Source: an uncultured Actinomycetes bacterium
GTDB taxonomy: Bacteria > Actinomycetota > Actinomycetes > Nanopelagicales > Nanopelagicaceae
Reading direction: 5' to 3'
DNA length: 6,335 bases
NCBI GenBank assembly: GCA_903953805.1
Contig: CAJBLC010000150.1
Span: 1 to 6,335 of the forward strand
Position numbers and translations under genes: made by a program. Below, piece after piece: positions 1 through 6,181 of this stretch (positions are counted from its first letter, which is position 1; every line of letters starts with the position of its first letter). The notes under the pieces are model-generated. The model made no database searches. It worked only from the letters and a program-made list of their open reading frames with translations, and was not told where the DNA came from.

Positions 1-1
1 C

Positions 2-1903
2 AACGTTGTTGTCGCCCGAATAAATGGCGAGATCCGTGACCTCTGGACCGAGCTCGCTGAAGGCGATCGCGTTGAATCAATCACCATCGAATCTCCAGAA
101 GGATTGGCGGTCCTACGCCACTCGACTGCACACGTTCTTGCACAGGCTGTCCAGGAAGTCTTCCCAGAGACAAAACTCGGCATCGGGCCTCCGATCACAG
201 ATGGTTTTTATTACGACTTCGATCCTATCAAGCCCTTCACACCTGAAGATCTCGAAAAGCTTGAAAGTGCAATGCGAAAAATTGTTAAGGCGGGTCAGCG
301 TTTTCGTCGTCGCGTGACTAATGAGAAGGATGCGCTCGTCGAGTTAAAGGGCGAGCCATACAAGTGTGAACTCATTGGATTGAAATCTGGCCACGATGAT
401 GAGTCGAATGTCGAAGTCGGTGGGGCAGAACTCACGATCTACGACAACCTAGGAAGAGATGGTGAACCAGTCTGGTCCGATCTCTGTCGCGGACCGCACC
501 TACCTTCAACGAAACATATCCCGGCCTTTAAATTGATGCGCTCTGCCGGTGCCTATTGGCGCGGCTCAGAGAAGAATCCGATGTTGCAACGCATCTATGG
601 AACCGCCTGGCCATCGCAAGAGGCGCTCGATGGTTATCTCCATCTCTTAGCCGAGGCAGAGAAGCGCGATCATCGCCGCCTTGGAGCAGAACTCGATCTC
701 TTCTCCTTCCCTGAGGAAGTTGGAAGTGGGCTAGCGGTCTTCCATCCCAAGGGCGGAATCGTTCGCCGCGCCATGGAGGATTACTCACGTCGTCGCCATG
801 AAGAAGAGAACTATCAATTTGTTTACTCGCCACATTTAACAAAGGCGGCGCTCTTCGAAACATCTGGTCACTTGGATTGGTACTCAGAGGGTATGTACCC
901 ACCGATGGTGATGGATGAGGAGTACCACGCTGACGGGACTGTGAAGCGCGCTGGTCAGAAGTACTACATGAAGCCGATGAACTGCCCATTCCATAATCTG
1001 ATTTATAGATCACGTTCTCGTTCTTATCGTGAGCTACCACTTCGCTTATTCGAATTTGGAACCGTCTACCGCTACGAGAAATCTGGCGTGATCCATGGAA
1101 TCACTCGAGCTCGTGGATTTACACAGGATGATGCTCACATCTATTGCACAAAAGATCAGATGCAAGAAGAGCTCGATTCTCTCCTGACCTTTGTATTGAA
1201 TCTGCTCCGTGATTACGGCTTAGAGGATTTCTATCTCGAACTCTCAACTCGTAACCCAGAGAAGTCTGTTGGATCGGATGAGGACTGGGAAGCAGCGACA
1301 AATGCACTTCGCGTCGTTGCTGAGAAGCGAAATCTCGATCTTGTCGATGATCCAGGTGGTGCAGCTTTCTATGGACCAAAGATCTCGGTTCAAGCGAAGG
1401 ATGCCATCGGTAGAACCTGGCAGATGTCGACTATCCAAGTAGATTTTCAATTGCCACATCGATTCAATCTGGAATACCAGGCGAGTGATGGAACGAAGCA
1501 ACAACCTGTGATGATTCACAGAGCACTCTTCGGTTCGATTGAGAGATTCTTCGGAGTGCTCACCGAGCATTACGCCGGAGCATTCCCACCATGGTTAGCG
1601 CCGGTGCAAGTGCGCGCAATTCCAGTTGCTGATGCCTTCTTGCCATATCTTCAAGAAGTCTGCGCGAAGATGCGTAAGGCTGGAATTCGCATCGATGTGG
1701 ATACTTCAGATGATCGAATGCAGAAGAAGATTCGCAACGCTCAAATGGAGAAGATTCCATTCATGATGATTGCCGGCGAAGAAGATCAGAACGCTAAATC
1801 CGTCTCATTCCGTTATCGCAATGGTGAACAGCGCAATGGCATTCCAATCGACGAAGCGATCGCCGAAGTACTGAAGGTCATTTCTGAACGTACTCAGGTG
1901 TGA
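2..1903 (+). CDS. thrS: Threonyl-tRNA synthetase (5' end outside window)
   Basis: Class II aminoacyl-tRNA synthetase that charges tRNA-Thr in the cytoplasm. The frame is open from base 2, so the true start lies upstream and 633 residues are visible. They begin in the end of the N-terminal TGS domain. Next comes the editing domain, with the H-x3-H pair (visible residues 40 and 44) and the CRGPH motif (C162, H166), which remove mischarged serine. The class II catalytic core follows, with the expected zinc ligands C328 (MNCPFH), H379 (DDAHI) and H506 (MIHRA), motif 2 around FEFGTVYRYE, and motif 3 around ALFGSIERFFG. The last ~100 residues are the anticodon-binding domain. E. coli ThrRS has 642 residues and actinobacterial ones are somewhat longer, so only a few tens of residues are missing. 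No key residue is lost. A TTG at 104 inside this frame is internal, because the homologous TGS sequence continues upstream of it. Identification is certain. Confidence 0.97.
   Translation, partial: NVVVARINGEIRDLWTELAEGDRVESITIESPEGLAVLRHSTAHVLAQAVQEVFPETKLGIGPPITDGFYYDFDPIKPFTPEDLEKLESAMRKIVKAGQRFRRRVTNEKDALVELKGEPYKCELIGLKSGHDDESNVEVGGAELTIYDNLGRDGEPVWSDLCRGPHLPSTKHIPAFKLMRSAGAYWRGSEKNPMLQRIYGTAWPSQEALDGYLHLLAEAEKRDHRRLGAELDLFSFPEEVGSGLAVFHPKGGIVRRAMEDYSRRRHEEENYQFVYSPHLTKAALFETSGHLDWYSEGMYPPMVMDEEYHADGTVKRAGQKYYMKPMNCPFHNLIYRSRSRSYRELPLRLFEFGTVYRYEKSGVIHGITRARGFTQDDAHIYCTKDQMQEELDSLLTFVLNLLRDYGLEDFYLELSTRNPEKSVGSDEDWEAATNALRVVAEKRNLDLVDDPGGAAFYGPKISVQAKDAIGRTWQMSTIQVDFQLPHRFNLEYQASDGTKQQPVMIHRALFGSIERFFGVLTEHYAGAFPPWLAPVQVRAIPVADAFLPYLQEVCAKMRKAGIRIDVDTSDDRMQKKIRNAQMEKIPFMMIAGEEDQNAKSVSFRYRNGEQRNGIPIDEAIAEVLKVISERTQV
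1896..1900 (+). promoter_or_regulatory. Shine-Dalgarno of the HIT gene, inside thrS
   Basis: AGGTG lies 6 nt before the ATG at 1907 and within the last codons of thrS. It fits the anti-Shine-Dalgarno core and fixes the HIT start. It also suggests translational coupling across the 3-bp gap between the thrS stop and the HIT start. Confidence 0.6.
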
Positions 1904-1906
1904 GTA

Positions 1907-2449
1907 ATGGACGAGCAGATTCTCCACGGCGGAGTTGGGATGCCAGATTCCTGGTCGAGACTGTGGGCACCTCATCGAATGAGTTATCTCTCAGGAGAAA
2001 ATCGCCCGCTCCCCGGTAACGGAGTCGAATGTCCCTTCTGCAGAATCCCATCACTGAGTGATGAAGAGGGCTTGATTGTCTTTCGCGGTGTAACGGCATA
2101 CGTCGTTATGAATCTCTATCCATATAACGCCGGCCACTTACTAATCTGCGCCAATCGTCACGTAGCTGATCTCACCGATCTCACGACAGGTGAACGAAAT
2201 GAAATCTTTGAACTTACCGCGCATTCCATGAAGGTGTTGCGAAGAGTTTCACATGCTAAAGGATTCAATTTAGGAATGAACCAAGGAGCTTTGAGTGGAG
2301 CCGGAGTCGCTGAACATATTCATCAACATGTTGTACCGCGATGGTCAGGGGATGCGAATTTCATGCCAATCATCGGTCAGACGAAAGTACTTCCGGCATT
2401 GCTATCGACAACTCGCGACGCGCTAGCGAGTAATTGGAATTCGATCTAA
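1907..2449 (+). CDS. HIT-family protein, Ap4A phosphorylase-like (Rv2613c type)
   Basis: A 180-residue histidine-triad protein. The triad is HIHQHVVPRW at residues 137-146, with H139 the expected nucleophile that forms the nucleotidyl intermediate. Around it are further blocks I recall from mycobacterial Rv2613c, an Ap4A phosphorylase: RLW-P-RM-YL near residues 18-28, LSDEEGL (50-56), NLYPYN-GHL (69-78) and SGDANF (147-152). The likely reaction is cleavage of Ap4A or a related dinucleotide. Since class II tRNA synthetases make Ap4A as a by-product, its place behind thrS makes functional sense (inference). The ATG at 1907 is preferred because the GVG-W-RLW segment right after it is conserved and a good Shine-Dalgarno precedes it. 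It also carries C42-P-F-C45, a C-x2-C pair typical of zinc-binding HIT proteins. The 3' end overlaps the convergent gene by 27 bp. Family certain, exact substrate not. Confidence 0.92.
   Translation: MDEQILHGGVGMPDSWSRLWAPHRMSYLSGENRPLPGNGVECPFCRIPSLSDEEGLIVFRGVTAYVVMNLYPYNAGHLLICANRHVADLTDLTTGERNEIFELTAHSMKVLRRVSHAKGFNLGMNQGALSGAGVAEHIHQHVVPRWSGDANFMPIIGQTKVLPALLSTTRDALASNWNSI
2411..2431. repeat. Short inverted repeat in the convergent overlap
   Basis: ACTCGC (2411-2416) and GCGAGT (2426-2431) form a perfect 6-bp stem around a 9-nt loop, located where the HIT gene and the minus-strand gene meet tail to tail. It overlaps the end of both reading frames. Neither side is followed by a T-run, so it is not a canonical intrinsic terminator. 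It may be a weak bidirectional terminator or chance. Confidence 0.25.
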
Positions 2450-3004
2450 GAATTGTGCGATCTCCGATAGCCCCAGGTCATTACTTTCAATCCAAGGAAG
2501 CGCTGGATATATCAGAGCGTTTTCAAAGGCGTCATCACCGGCAGCTTCGAGTGCCTCTAGATATTCCTCGCGAAATTCAGCAATAACCTCTTGATGTTCA
2601 GGTTCGCTCTCTCGAATCTGAAGAGACCCGGAACTATGGTCATGAATCATCTGGGTTGCGAGATCAATGAGTGCGGCTGGAGAGCCATCGTCGAGATGCA
2701 GCACTAAGTATGGCGTCACCACTGGGTCGAGAATTTTGCCAGCGATGAGAGCCATATCTTCAAAGTCAGTCTCGTTCTCAGCGGTCAGGTCGGTGATAAC
2801 GACAACGGAGGGGATATATAACTCTCGAGCCTCAACCCATACTTGGGAATCGGCGCGGACGATGCCACTCGTTGCGCTAACCATGAAGATCGCTCCATCA
2901 GACTCGGCAAGGGGAGTGCTGCGGATACCCAGGCGTTGTGCGAGCAGATCACTGTGTTCACCGACCAGGTGGAGCTTCAAGCCGTGTGAGATTAGGTCGC
3001 TCAT
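2423..3004 (-). CDS. EF-G2-like pseudo-GTPase: stand-alone degenerate G domain
   Basis: A 193-residue protein that lines up along its length with the G domain plus G' insert of EF-G, closest by eye to the actinobacterial EF-G2 variant. Matching blocks are: ESDGAIFMVSATSGI (34-48), the strand after G3 in EF-G; Q-VW-EAREL-IPSVVVITDLT (54-74), where TDLT sits at the NKxD (G4) position; a G'-like segment VVTPYLVLHLDDGSPAALID (95-114); EPEHQ then the helix EFREEYLEALEA (143-154); and a last helix LSEIAQFLDRIP (179-190), where the G domain of EF-G ends. Near the N-terminus LHLVGEHSDLL (11-21) sits where the P-loop should be but lacks the GK[S/T]; switch I and the DxPGH motif are deleted. Domains II-V are absent. 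The frame meets a stop (3035-3037) just upstream, so no P-loop lies hidden there. The frame is intact, so it is probably expressed, but not as an ordinary GTPase. A partner or regulatory role is only a guess. Confidence 0.78.
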   Translation of the reverse strand: MSDLISHGLKLHLVGEHSDLLAQRLGIRSTPLAESDGAIFMVSATSGIVRADSQVWVEARELYIPSVVVITDLTAENETDFEDMALIAGKILDPVVTPYLVLHLDDGSPAALIDLATQMIHDHSSGSLQIRESEPEHQEVIAEFREEYLEALEAAGDDAFENALIYPALPWIESNDLGLSEIAQFLDRIPITR

Positions 3005-3012
3005 AGACCCGA

Positions 3013-3018
3013 ACTCTA
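3013..3018 (-). promoter_or_regulatory. Candidate -10 box, leaderless promoter of the EF-G-like gene
   Basis: On the minus strand TAGAGT (TANNNT) lies 8 nt before the ATG at 3004, so transcription would begin at or one base before the start codon. No Shine-Dalgarno is visible before this ATG, as expected of a leaderless actinobacterial mRNA. No convincing -35 box was found: a TTGAAC at 3045-3040 is about 21 bp away, which is too far. It overlaps the pgsA -10 candidate by 2 bp. Confidence 0.4.
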
Positions 3019-3022
3019 CGAT
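3017..3022 (+). promoter_or_regulatory. Candidate -10 box, leaderless promoter of the pgsA operon
   Basis: TACGAT (TANNNT, 4 of 6 to TATAAT) ends 7 nt before the pgsA ATG at 3030, which places the expected transcription start at the A of the ATG. No Shine-Dalgarno precedes pgsA. A promoter is needed here because the gene upstream is on the opposite strand. No good -35 hexamer is seen at 16-18 bp. Confidence 0.45.
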
Positions 3023-3029
3023 GTGATCA

Positions 3030-3623
3030 ATGCTTCAGAGTTCAATTAAGGCGCCTGTCACCCGAGTAATCACGCCACTATGTCGCGGGTTGCTCAAGGC
3101 TGGAATCACGCCGAATCAAATGAGCGCTTTCGGCGGAATCGCATCTTCAGTGGTCGCGATTGCACTCTTCGGTAGTGGTCACTTCTTTGCAGCGGCAATT
3201 GTGACAACTCTCTTTGTCCTCTTTGATCTCCTCGATGGAACTATGGCAAGGCTTAGCAATTCAACATCGCGATGGGGCGCTCTCCTGGATTCCACACTTG
3301 ACCGAGTTGCGGATGCCTCCATATTAGGGGCGATCGCCTACTGGCTCAGTCGTCATAACGATCGGTTAGTTCCCGTCATTCTTATCGTCTTAATTTCTGG
3401 CTCTCTCATTTCGTACATCAAAGCTCGTGCGGAAGCTCTCGATATTGAATGTAACGGCGGAATTGCTGAGCGCACTGAACGACTCATTGTCGTATTGATC
3501 TGTGCAGGTTTGCACGGACTTGGAGTCAGTTACGCATTATCGATTGGCTTCTGGTTTCTCCTAGCGATATCGCTCACCACAGTAGGACAACGCTTGATCA
3601 TCGTCTATCGGGGATCGAAATGA
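3030..3623 (+). CDS. pgsA: Phosphatidylinositol phosphate synthase (CDP-alcohol phosphatidyltransferase)
   Basis: A 197-residue integral membrane enzyme of the CDP-alcohol phosphatidyltransferase family. The full signature D-x2-D-G-x2-A-R-x8-G-x3-D-x3-D is present: D66, D69-G70, A73-R74, G83, D87, D91. The four aspartates bind the catalytic metals and CDP-diacylglycerol. Several hydrophobic helices are visible (roughly residues 33-65, 95-105, 113-130, 152-185). The stretch YIKARAE (129-135) followed by GIAERTER (144-151) supplies lysine and arginine residues of the kind that bind inositol phosphate in actinobacterial PI-phosphate synthases. The expected reaction is CDP-diacylglycerol plus inositol-1-phosphate giving PI-phosphate and CMP. 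The assignment to inositol rather than glycerol phosphate rests mainly on the following acyltransferase and pimA genes. It is the first gene of the five-gene run, and its TGA overlaps the next ATG (ATGA). Confidence 0.93.
   Translation: MLQSSIKAPVTRVITPLCRGLLKAGITPNQMSAFGGIASSVVAIALFGSGHFFAAAIVTTLFVLFDLLDGTMARLSNSTSRWGALLDSTLDRVADASILGAIAYWLSRHNDRLVPVILIVLISGSLISYIKARAEALDIECNGGIAERTERLIVVLICAGLHGLGVSYALSIGFWFLLAISLTTVGQRLIIVYRGSK
3610..3614 (+). promoter_or_regulatory. Weak Shine-Dalgarno of the acyltransferase gene
   Basis: GGGGA within the end of pgsA, 5 nt before the ATG at 3620. It is a poor match and close to the start. The ATGA overlap probably lets ribosomes finishing pgsA re-initiate here. 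Confidence 0.35.
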
Positions 3624-4510
3624 ATGAGCTCATCTCATATTGGGCCTACGCATTAGCGTGGAAGGTTACTAAGGCGCTCCCGGCATCGATCGCATACAAG
3701 ATTTTTCAAGGGATCGCAGATCTCATCTCCCGACGAAATCCAGCACCCGTTAATCGTTTGCGTTCCAACTATTCTCGCGTTCATCCAAACTTGAATCCTG
3801 ATCAACTTGAGAAATTAGTAAGAGATGGAATGCGCTCCTACCTTCGATATTGGTGCGACACATTTCGATTGCCTTCTTGGGATACCACCCAAACTATGAA
3901 GAATGTTGTCGTCGAAAATGAGGATCTGCTCCGTGCACCATTAGCAGCTGGCAGGGGAGTGATTGTCTCCTTGCCTCACGCTGGAAACTGGGATCATGCC
4001 GGCGCATATTTCTGTGCAAGCGGTGCGCCACTCGTGACCGTAGCTGAACACCTCAAACCAGAGAAGCTTTTTAGAAAATTTCTCGCTTATCGGGAGTCGA
4101 TCGGCATGGAGGTTCTTGATGCGAATGCGCGGACCCTTGCCATTCTTGCTCAACGGCTGCGCAGTAATCGATTGGTCGCGCTCGTTGCAGATCGCGATCT
4201 TTCTCGATCTGGCGTCGAGGTGCAGTTCATTGGCGGACCGTCTCGCATGCCGATAGGCCCAGCCCTCCTTTCCATTCAAACAAAAGCTCCGTTAATCACC
4301 GCCTTCGTTAAATATGAGGAGCGAGGTATTCGGATTATCTTCGAAGGCGAGATTGCAATTCCAGAAACCGGGGATCAGCAATCAAAGATCGCAGCTATGA
4401 CACAAGTGTCCGCGGATCGATTTGGTCGGCATATTAAAGAATCAACAGTCGATTGGCATATGTTGCAGCGAATATGGATTGATGGAGATTTCGTGGAGCG
4501 CTCCGCATGA
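3620..4510 (+). CDS. patA: Phosphatidylinositol mannoside acyltransferase (PatA type)
   Basis: A 296-residue member of the lysophospholipid/lipid A acyltransferase (HtrB/LpxL) family. The catalytic H-x4-D motif is HAGNWD, with H120 and D125, inside VIVSLPHAGNWDHAG. A second conserved block, LVALVADRDLSRSGVEVQFIG (185-205), carries acidic residues typical of this family. PSRMPIGPALLSIQTKAPL (207-225) is the block that usually follows. The start of the protein is amphipathic or weakly hydrophobic (ISYWAYALAWKV), consistent with peripheral attachment to the cytoplasmic membrane face. In mycobacteria the equivalent enzyme (Rv2611c) transfers palmitate from acyl-CoA to the mannose of PIM1/PIM2. 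The position between pgsA and pimA, with 4-bp overlaps on both sides, supports that role here over lipid A synthesis, which actinobacteria lack. Family is certain; exact acyl donor and acceptor are inferred. Confidence 0.9.
   Translation: MNELISYWAYALAWKVTKALPASIAYKIFQGIADLISRRNPAPVNRLRSNYSRVHPNLNPDQLEKLVRDGMRSYLRYWCDTFRLPSWDTTQTMKNVVVENEDLLRAPLAAGRGVIVSLPHAGNWDHAGAYFCASGAPLVTVAEHLKPEKLFRKFLAYRESIGMEVLDANARTLAILAQRLRSNRLVALVADRDLSRSGVEVQFIGGPSRMPIGPALLSIQTKAPLITAFVKYEERGIRIIFEGEIAIPETGDQQSKIAAMTQVSADRFGRHIKESTVDWHMLQRIWIDGDFVERSA
4495..4498 (+). promoter_or_regulatory. Shine-Dalgarno of pimA
   Basis: GGAG inside the end of the acyltransferase gene, 8 nt before the ATG at 4507. It supports the ATG in the ATGA overlap as the start of pimA. 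No other start codon lies between it and the conserved RIGMVCPY segment. Confidence 0.55.
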
Positions 4511-5685
4511 AGCTTCCACTCTCAAGAATTGGAATGGTCTGTCCCTACGGTTGGGATACCCCAGGTGGAGTTCAGATTCATATCAAGGAGTTGGCAGAGC
4601 ATTTCATCTCCTTGGGGCACTACGTCTCGGTAATTGCACCAGTCTCAGACGAATCATCGGTCACAGAACCATGGTTGGTCTCGGCTGGAAGACCGCTTGC
4701 TGTTCCATTTAATGGTTCAGTCGCACGCGTCGCATTTGGACCGGTAGCCACATCGAGAGTACGTCAGTGGATTGCAAGTAATGAATTCGATCTATTGCAT
4801 CTGCACCAACCTGAAGTTCCTTCTCTCTCATTGATTGCGTGCTGGTCAGCAGAGGGTCCAATGGTTGGAACATTCCACACTGCAGCTGCGAAGCAGCGGA
4901 CTCTCGTAGCAGCTGGCCCCATCCTTGAGCCAATTATTGAAAAGCTCACCGCGCGTATCGCGGTATCGGAGATGGCTCGTGAAACTCTGCGCGAACACTT
5001 CGAGACTGATGCCGTCGTTATTCCAAATGGGCTAGATACAAGTAAATACTCATCCGCTCAACAGCGTGATGAGTGGTCGAAAGATCAGACGATCGGATTC
5101 CTTGGCAGATTTGAAGAGCCGCGAAAAGGACTCTCTGTTCTTCTAGAAGCACTCCCACAACTTGTAAAGAAGAATCCGAATCTGCGCATCCTTGTTGCTG
5201 GGCCTGGCGACTCAGAAAAGGTGCTCAAATCAATTCCACTCTCCCTAAAATCTCGAATCAATTTCCTTGGTCGCCTTTCCGAAAGCGAAAAGGCTGACTT
5301 CTTGAAATCTGTCACTGTCTATGTGGCTCCAAATACCGGGGGAGAATCGTTCGGAATCATCCTGACTGAAGCAATGGCGGCTGGTGCAACAATTGTTGCA
5401 AGCGATATCCCAGCCTTCGCGGAGGTACTGCAATCTGGTGAATATGGTTCACTCTTCATCTCGGAAAATTCGCAATCACTTGCATCAGTGATCGACGGAC
5501 TCTTGAAAAATCAGGAGAAGCGAAGAGAATTGAGCCAGTCAGGCATTGAAGGTGCTGATAAATACGACTGGAAGAGCGTTGCTGCTCAAATTTCGGACGT
5601 GTACGAAATGGCCTTGGCATCTGGTCCCGGCGTCACCCTCGCCTCCGAGAATCGACCATGGAAGAGGTTTAGAGCTAATGAGTAA
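4507..5685 (+). CDS. pimA: Phosphatidylinositol alpha-mannosyltransferase
   Basis: A 392-residue GT4-family, GT-B-fold glycosyltransferase that transfers mannose from GDP-mannose to the inositol of PI, giving PIM1 on the cytoplasmic side of the membrane. It follows mycobacterial PimA closely from RIGMVCPY (7-14) on. Features are the glycine-rich loop PGGVQ (19-23), NGSVAR-FGP (69-79), DLLHLHQPE-PSLS (95-108), TFHT with H124 (H118 in M. smegmatis), IPNGLD (172-177), GRFEEPRKG with R201 and K207 (sugar-nucleotide phosphate binding), and GGESFGIIL-EAMAAG (278-293) with E280 and E288 of the GT4 E-x7-E motif. Loops rich in basic residues in the N-terminal half bind the acidic lipid in the family. 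The length is normal. The last ~20 residues, ending in WKRFRANE, are a short basic tail outside the conserved fold. The gene overlaps its neighbours by 4 bp upstream and 8 bp downstream. Confidence 0.95.
   Translation: MKLPLSRIGMVCPYGWDTPGGVQIHIKELAEHFISLGHYVSVIAPVSDESSVTEPWLVSAGRPLAVPFNGSVARVAFGPVATSRVRQWIASNEFDLLHLHQPEVPSLSLIACWSAEGPMVGTFHTAAAKQRTLVAAGPILEPIIEKLTARIAVSEMARETLREHFETDAVVIPNGLDTSKYSSAQQRDEWSKDQTIGFLGRFEEPRKGLSVLLEALPQLVKKNPNLRILVAGPGDSEKVLKSIPLSLKSRINFLGRLSESEKADFLKSVTVYVAPNTGGESFGIILTEAMAAGATIVASDIPAFAEVLQSGEYGSLFISENSQSLASVIDGLLKNQEKRRELSQSGIEGADKYDWKSVAAQISDVYEMALASGPGVTLASENRPWKRFRANE
5663..5667 (+). promoter_or_regulatory. Shine-Dalgarno of the LemA-like gene
   Basis: AGAGG inside the end of pimA, 10 nt before the ATG at 5678. 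It favours this start, which puts a membrane segment at the very N-terminus, over in-frame non-ATG codons further up within pimA. Confidence 0.5.
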
Positions 5686-6181
5686 ATATCTCGTCATCAT
5701 CTTCATACTTTTACTCTTCGCTTGGTACCTCTCTTTTTCGGCAACTCGGTTAGATCGTCTTCACCATCGAGTGGAGACCTCTTGGGAGCACTTGGATGCA
5801 TTGTTGCAACGCAGAGCGGCGCTGGCCTTAGAGATTGCGCATCAAAATGATCTTGATCCAGCGATGGATATGCTTCTGACCGCATCAGCTTATGAATCGC
5901 GAGAGGCGCCCATGGCGGATCGCAATGAGGCCGAATCACTCCTCTCAGAATCTTTGAAATTGATCCGTGAATCTGTTGCGGCGGGGGAAATTCACATAAA
6001 GGGAGCGTTCCTCGATCGACTCAGTGATATCACGGAGAAAATTCGAGTGGCGATTTCGATCCATCTGGAGGCGGTCGCGGCTGTCGAGAACCTTCGTTCG
6101 AAGCGAATATTTAAAGTCTTCCACCTTGCAGGTCGAGCAAAGCTGCCTTTCCATTATTCCTTTGAGGACGATCAATTGTGA
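5678..6181 (+). CDS. Small membrane-anchored protein, LemA-like
   Basis: A 167-residue protein of unknown function. It starts with one hydrophobic segment (residues 4-21) and continues as a mostly helical, charged domain. The first helix, RLDRLHHRVETSWEHLDALLQRR (24-46), has the pattern of the LemA family (N-R-L-x-R-V-x-x-A-W-x-x-I-D-x-x-L-x-R-R). Two more helices follow (84-103 and 108-140), and FHYSFED (158-164) resembles the Y-F-E end of LemA proteins. LemA proteins are N-out membrane proteins with a long helical bundle and no known reaction. The ATG at 5678 is chosen because the frame further upstream is only the shadow of pimA and a Shine-Dalgarno precedes it. It overlaps pimA by 8 bp and the next gene by 4 bp, which points to co-transcription with PIM synthesis genes. 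No Nudix box is present. The LemA assignment is by pattern only and moderate. Confidence 0.75.
   Translation: MSKYLVIIFILLLFAWYLSFSATRLDRLHHRVETSWEHLDALLQRRAALALEIAHQNDLDPAMDMLLTASAYESREAPMADRNEAESLLSESLKLIRESVAAGEIHIKGAFLDRLSDITEKIRVAISIHLEAVAAVENLRSKRIFKVFHLAGRAKLPFHYSFEDDQL
6164..6168 (+). promoter_or_regulatory. Shine-Dalgarno of the lipoprotein gene
   Basis: GAGGA inside the end of the LemA-like gene, 9 nt before the GTG at 6178. It supports GTG as the start codon and the GTGA stop-start overlap. Confidence 0.55.

Noticed and set aside
24..317. 97-codon plus-strand frame across the start of thrS
   Set aside because: The other frame carries the TGS/editing-domain sequence without a break from base 2, so this is an out-of-frame shadow.
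528..1040. 170-codon open frame on the minus strand inside thrS
   Set aside because: It lies fully antisense to a conserved enzyme, and its translation is low-complexity and arginine/serine-rich with no recognisable motif. It is a shadow frame.
2411..2431. Intrinsic terminator between the convergent genes
   Set aside because: The stem is only 6 bp with a 9-nt loop and no T-run on either strand. It is listed only as an inverted repeat.
3021..3026. ATGTGA start-stop pair just upstream of pgsA
   Set aside because: If pgsA is leaderless this lies upstream of the transcript. There is no Shine-Dalgarno, so a regulatory mini-ORF is not supported.
3941..4279. 112-codon minus-strand frame inside the acyltransferase gene
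   Set aside because: The plus strand carries the catalytic H-x4-D and all conserved blocks here. The antisense translation shows no domain pattern.
5546..5677. Upstream in-frame extension of the LemA-like protein by 44 codons
   Set aside because: It would overlap pimA by 140 bp. The extension has no domain character, and the ATG at 5678 has a Shine-Dalgarno and puts the membrane segment at the N-terminus.
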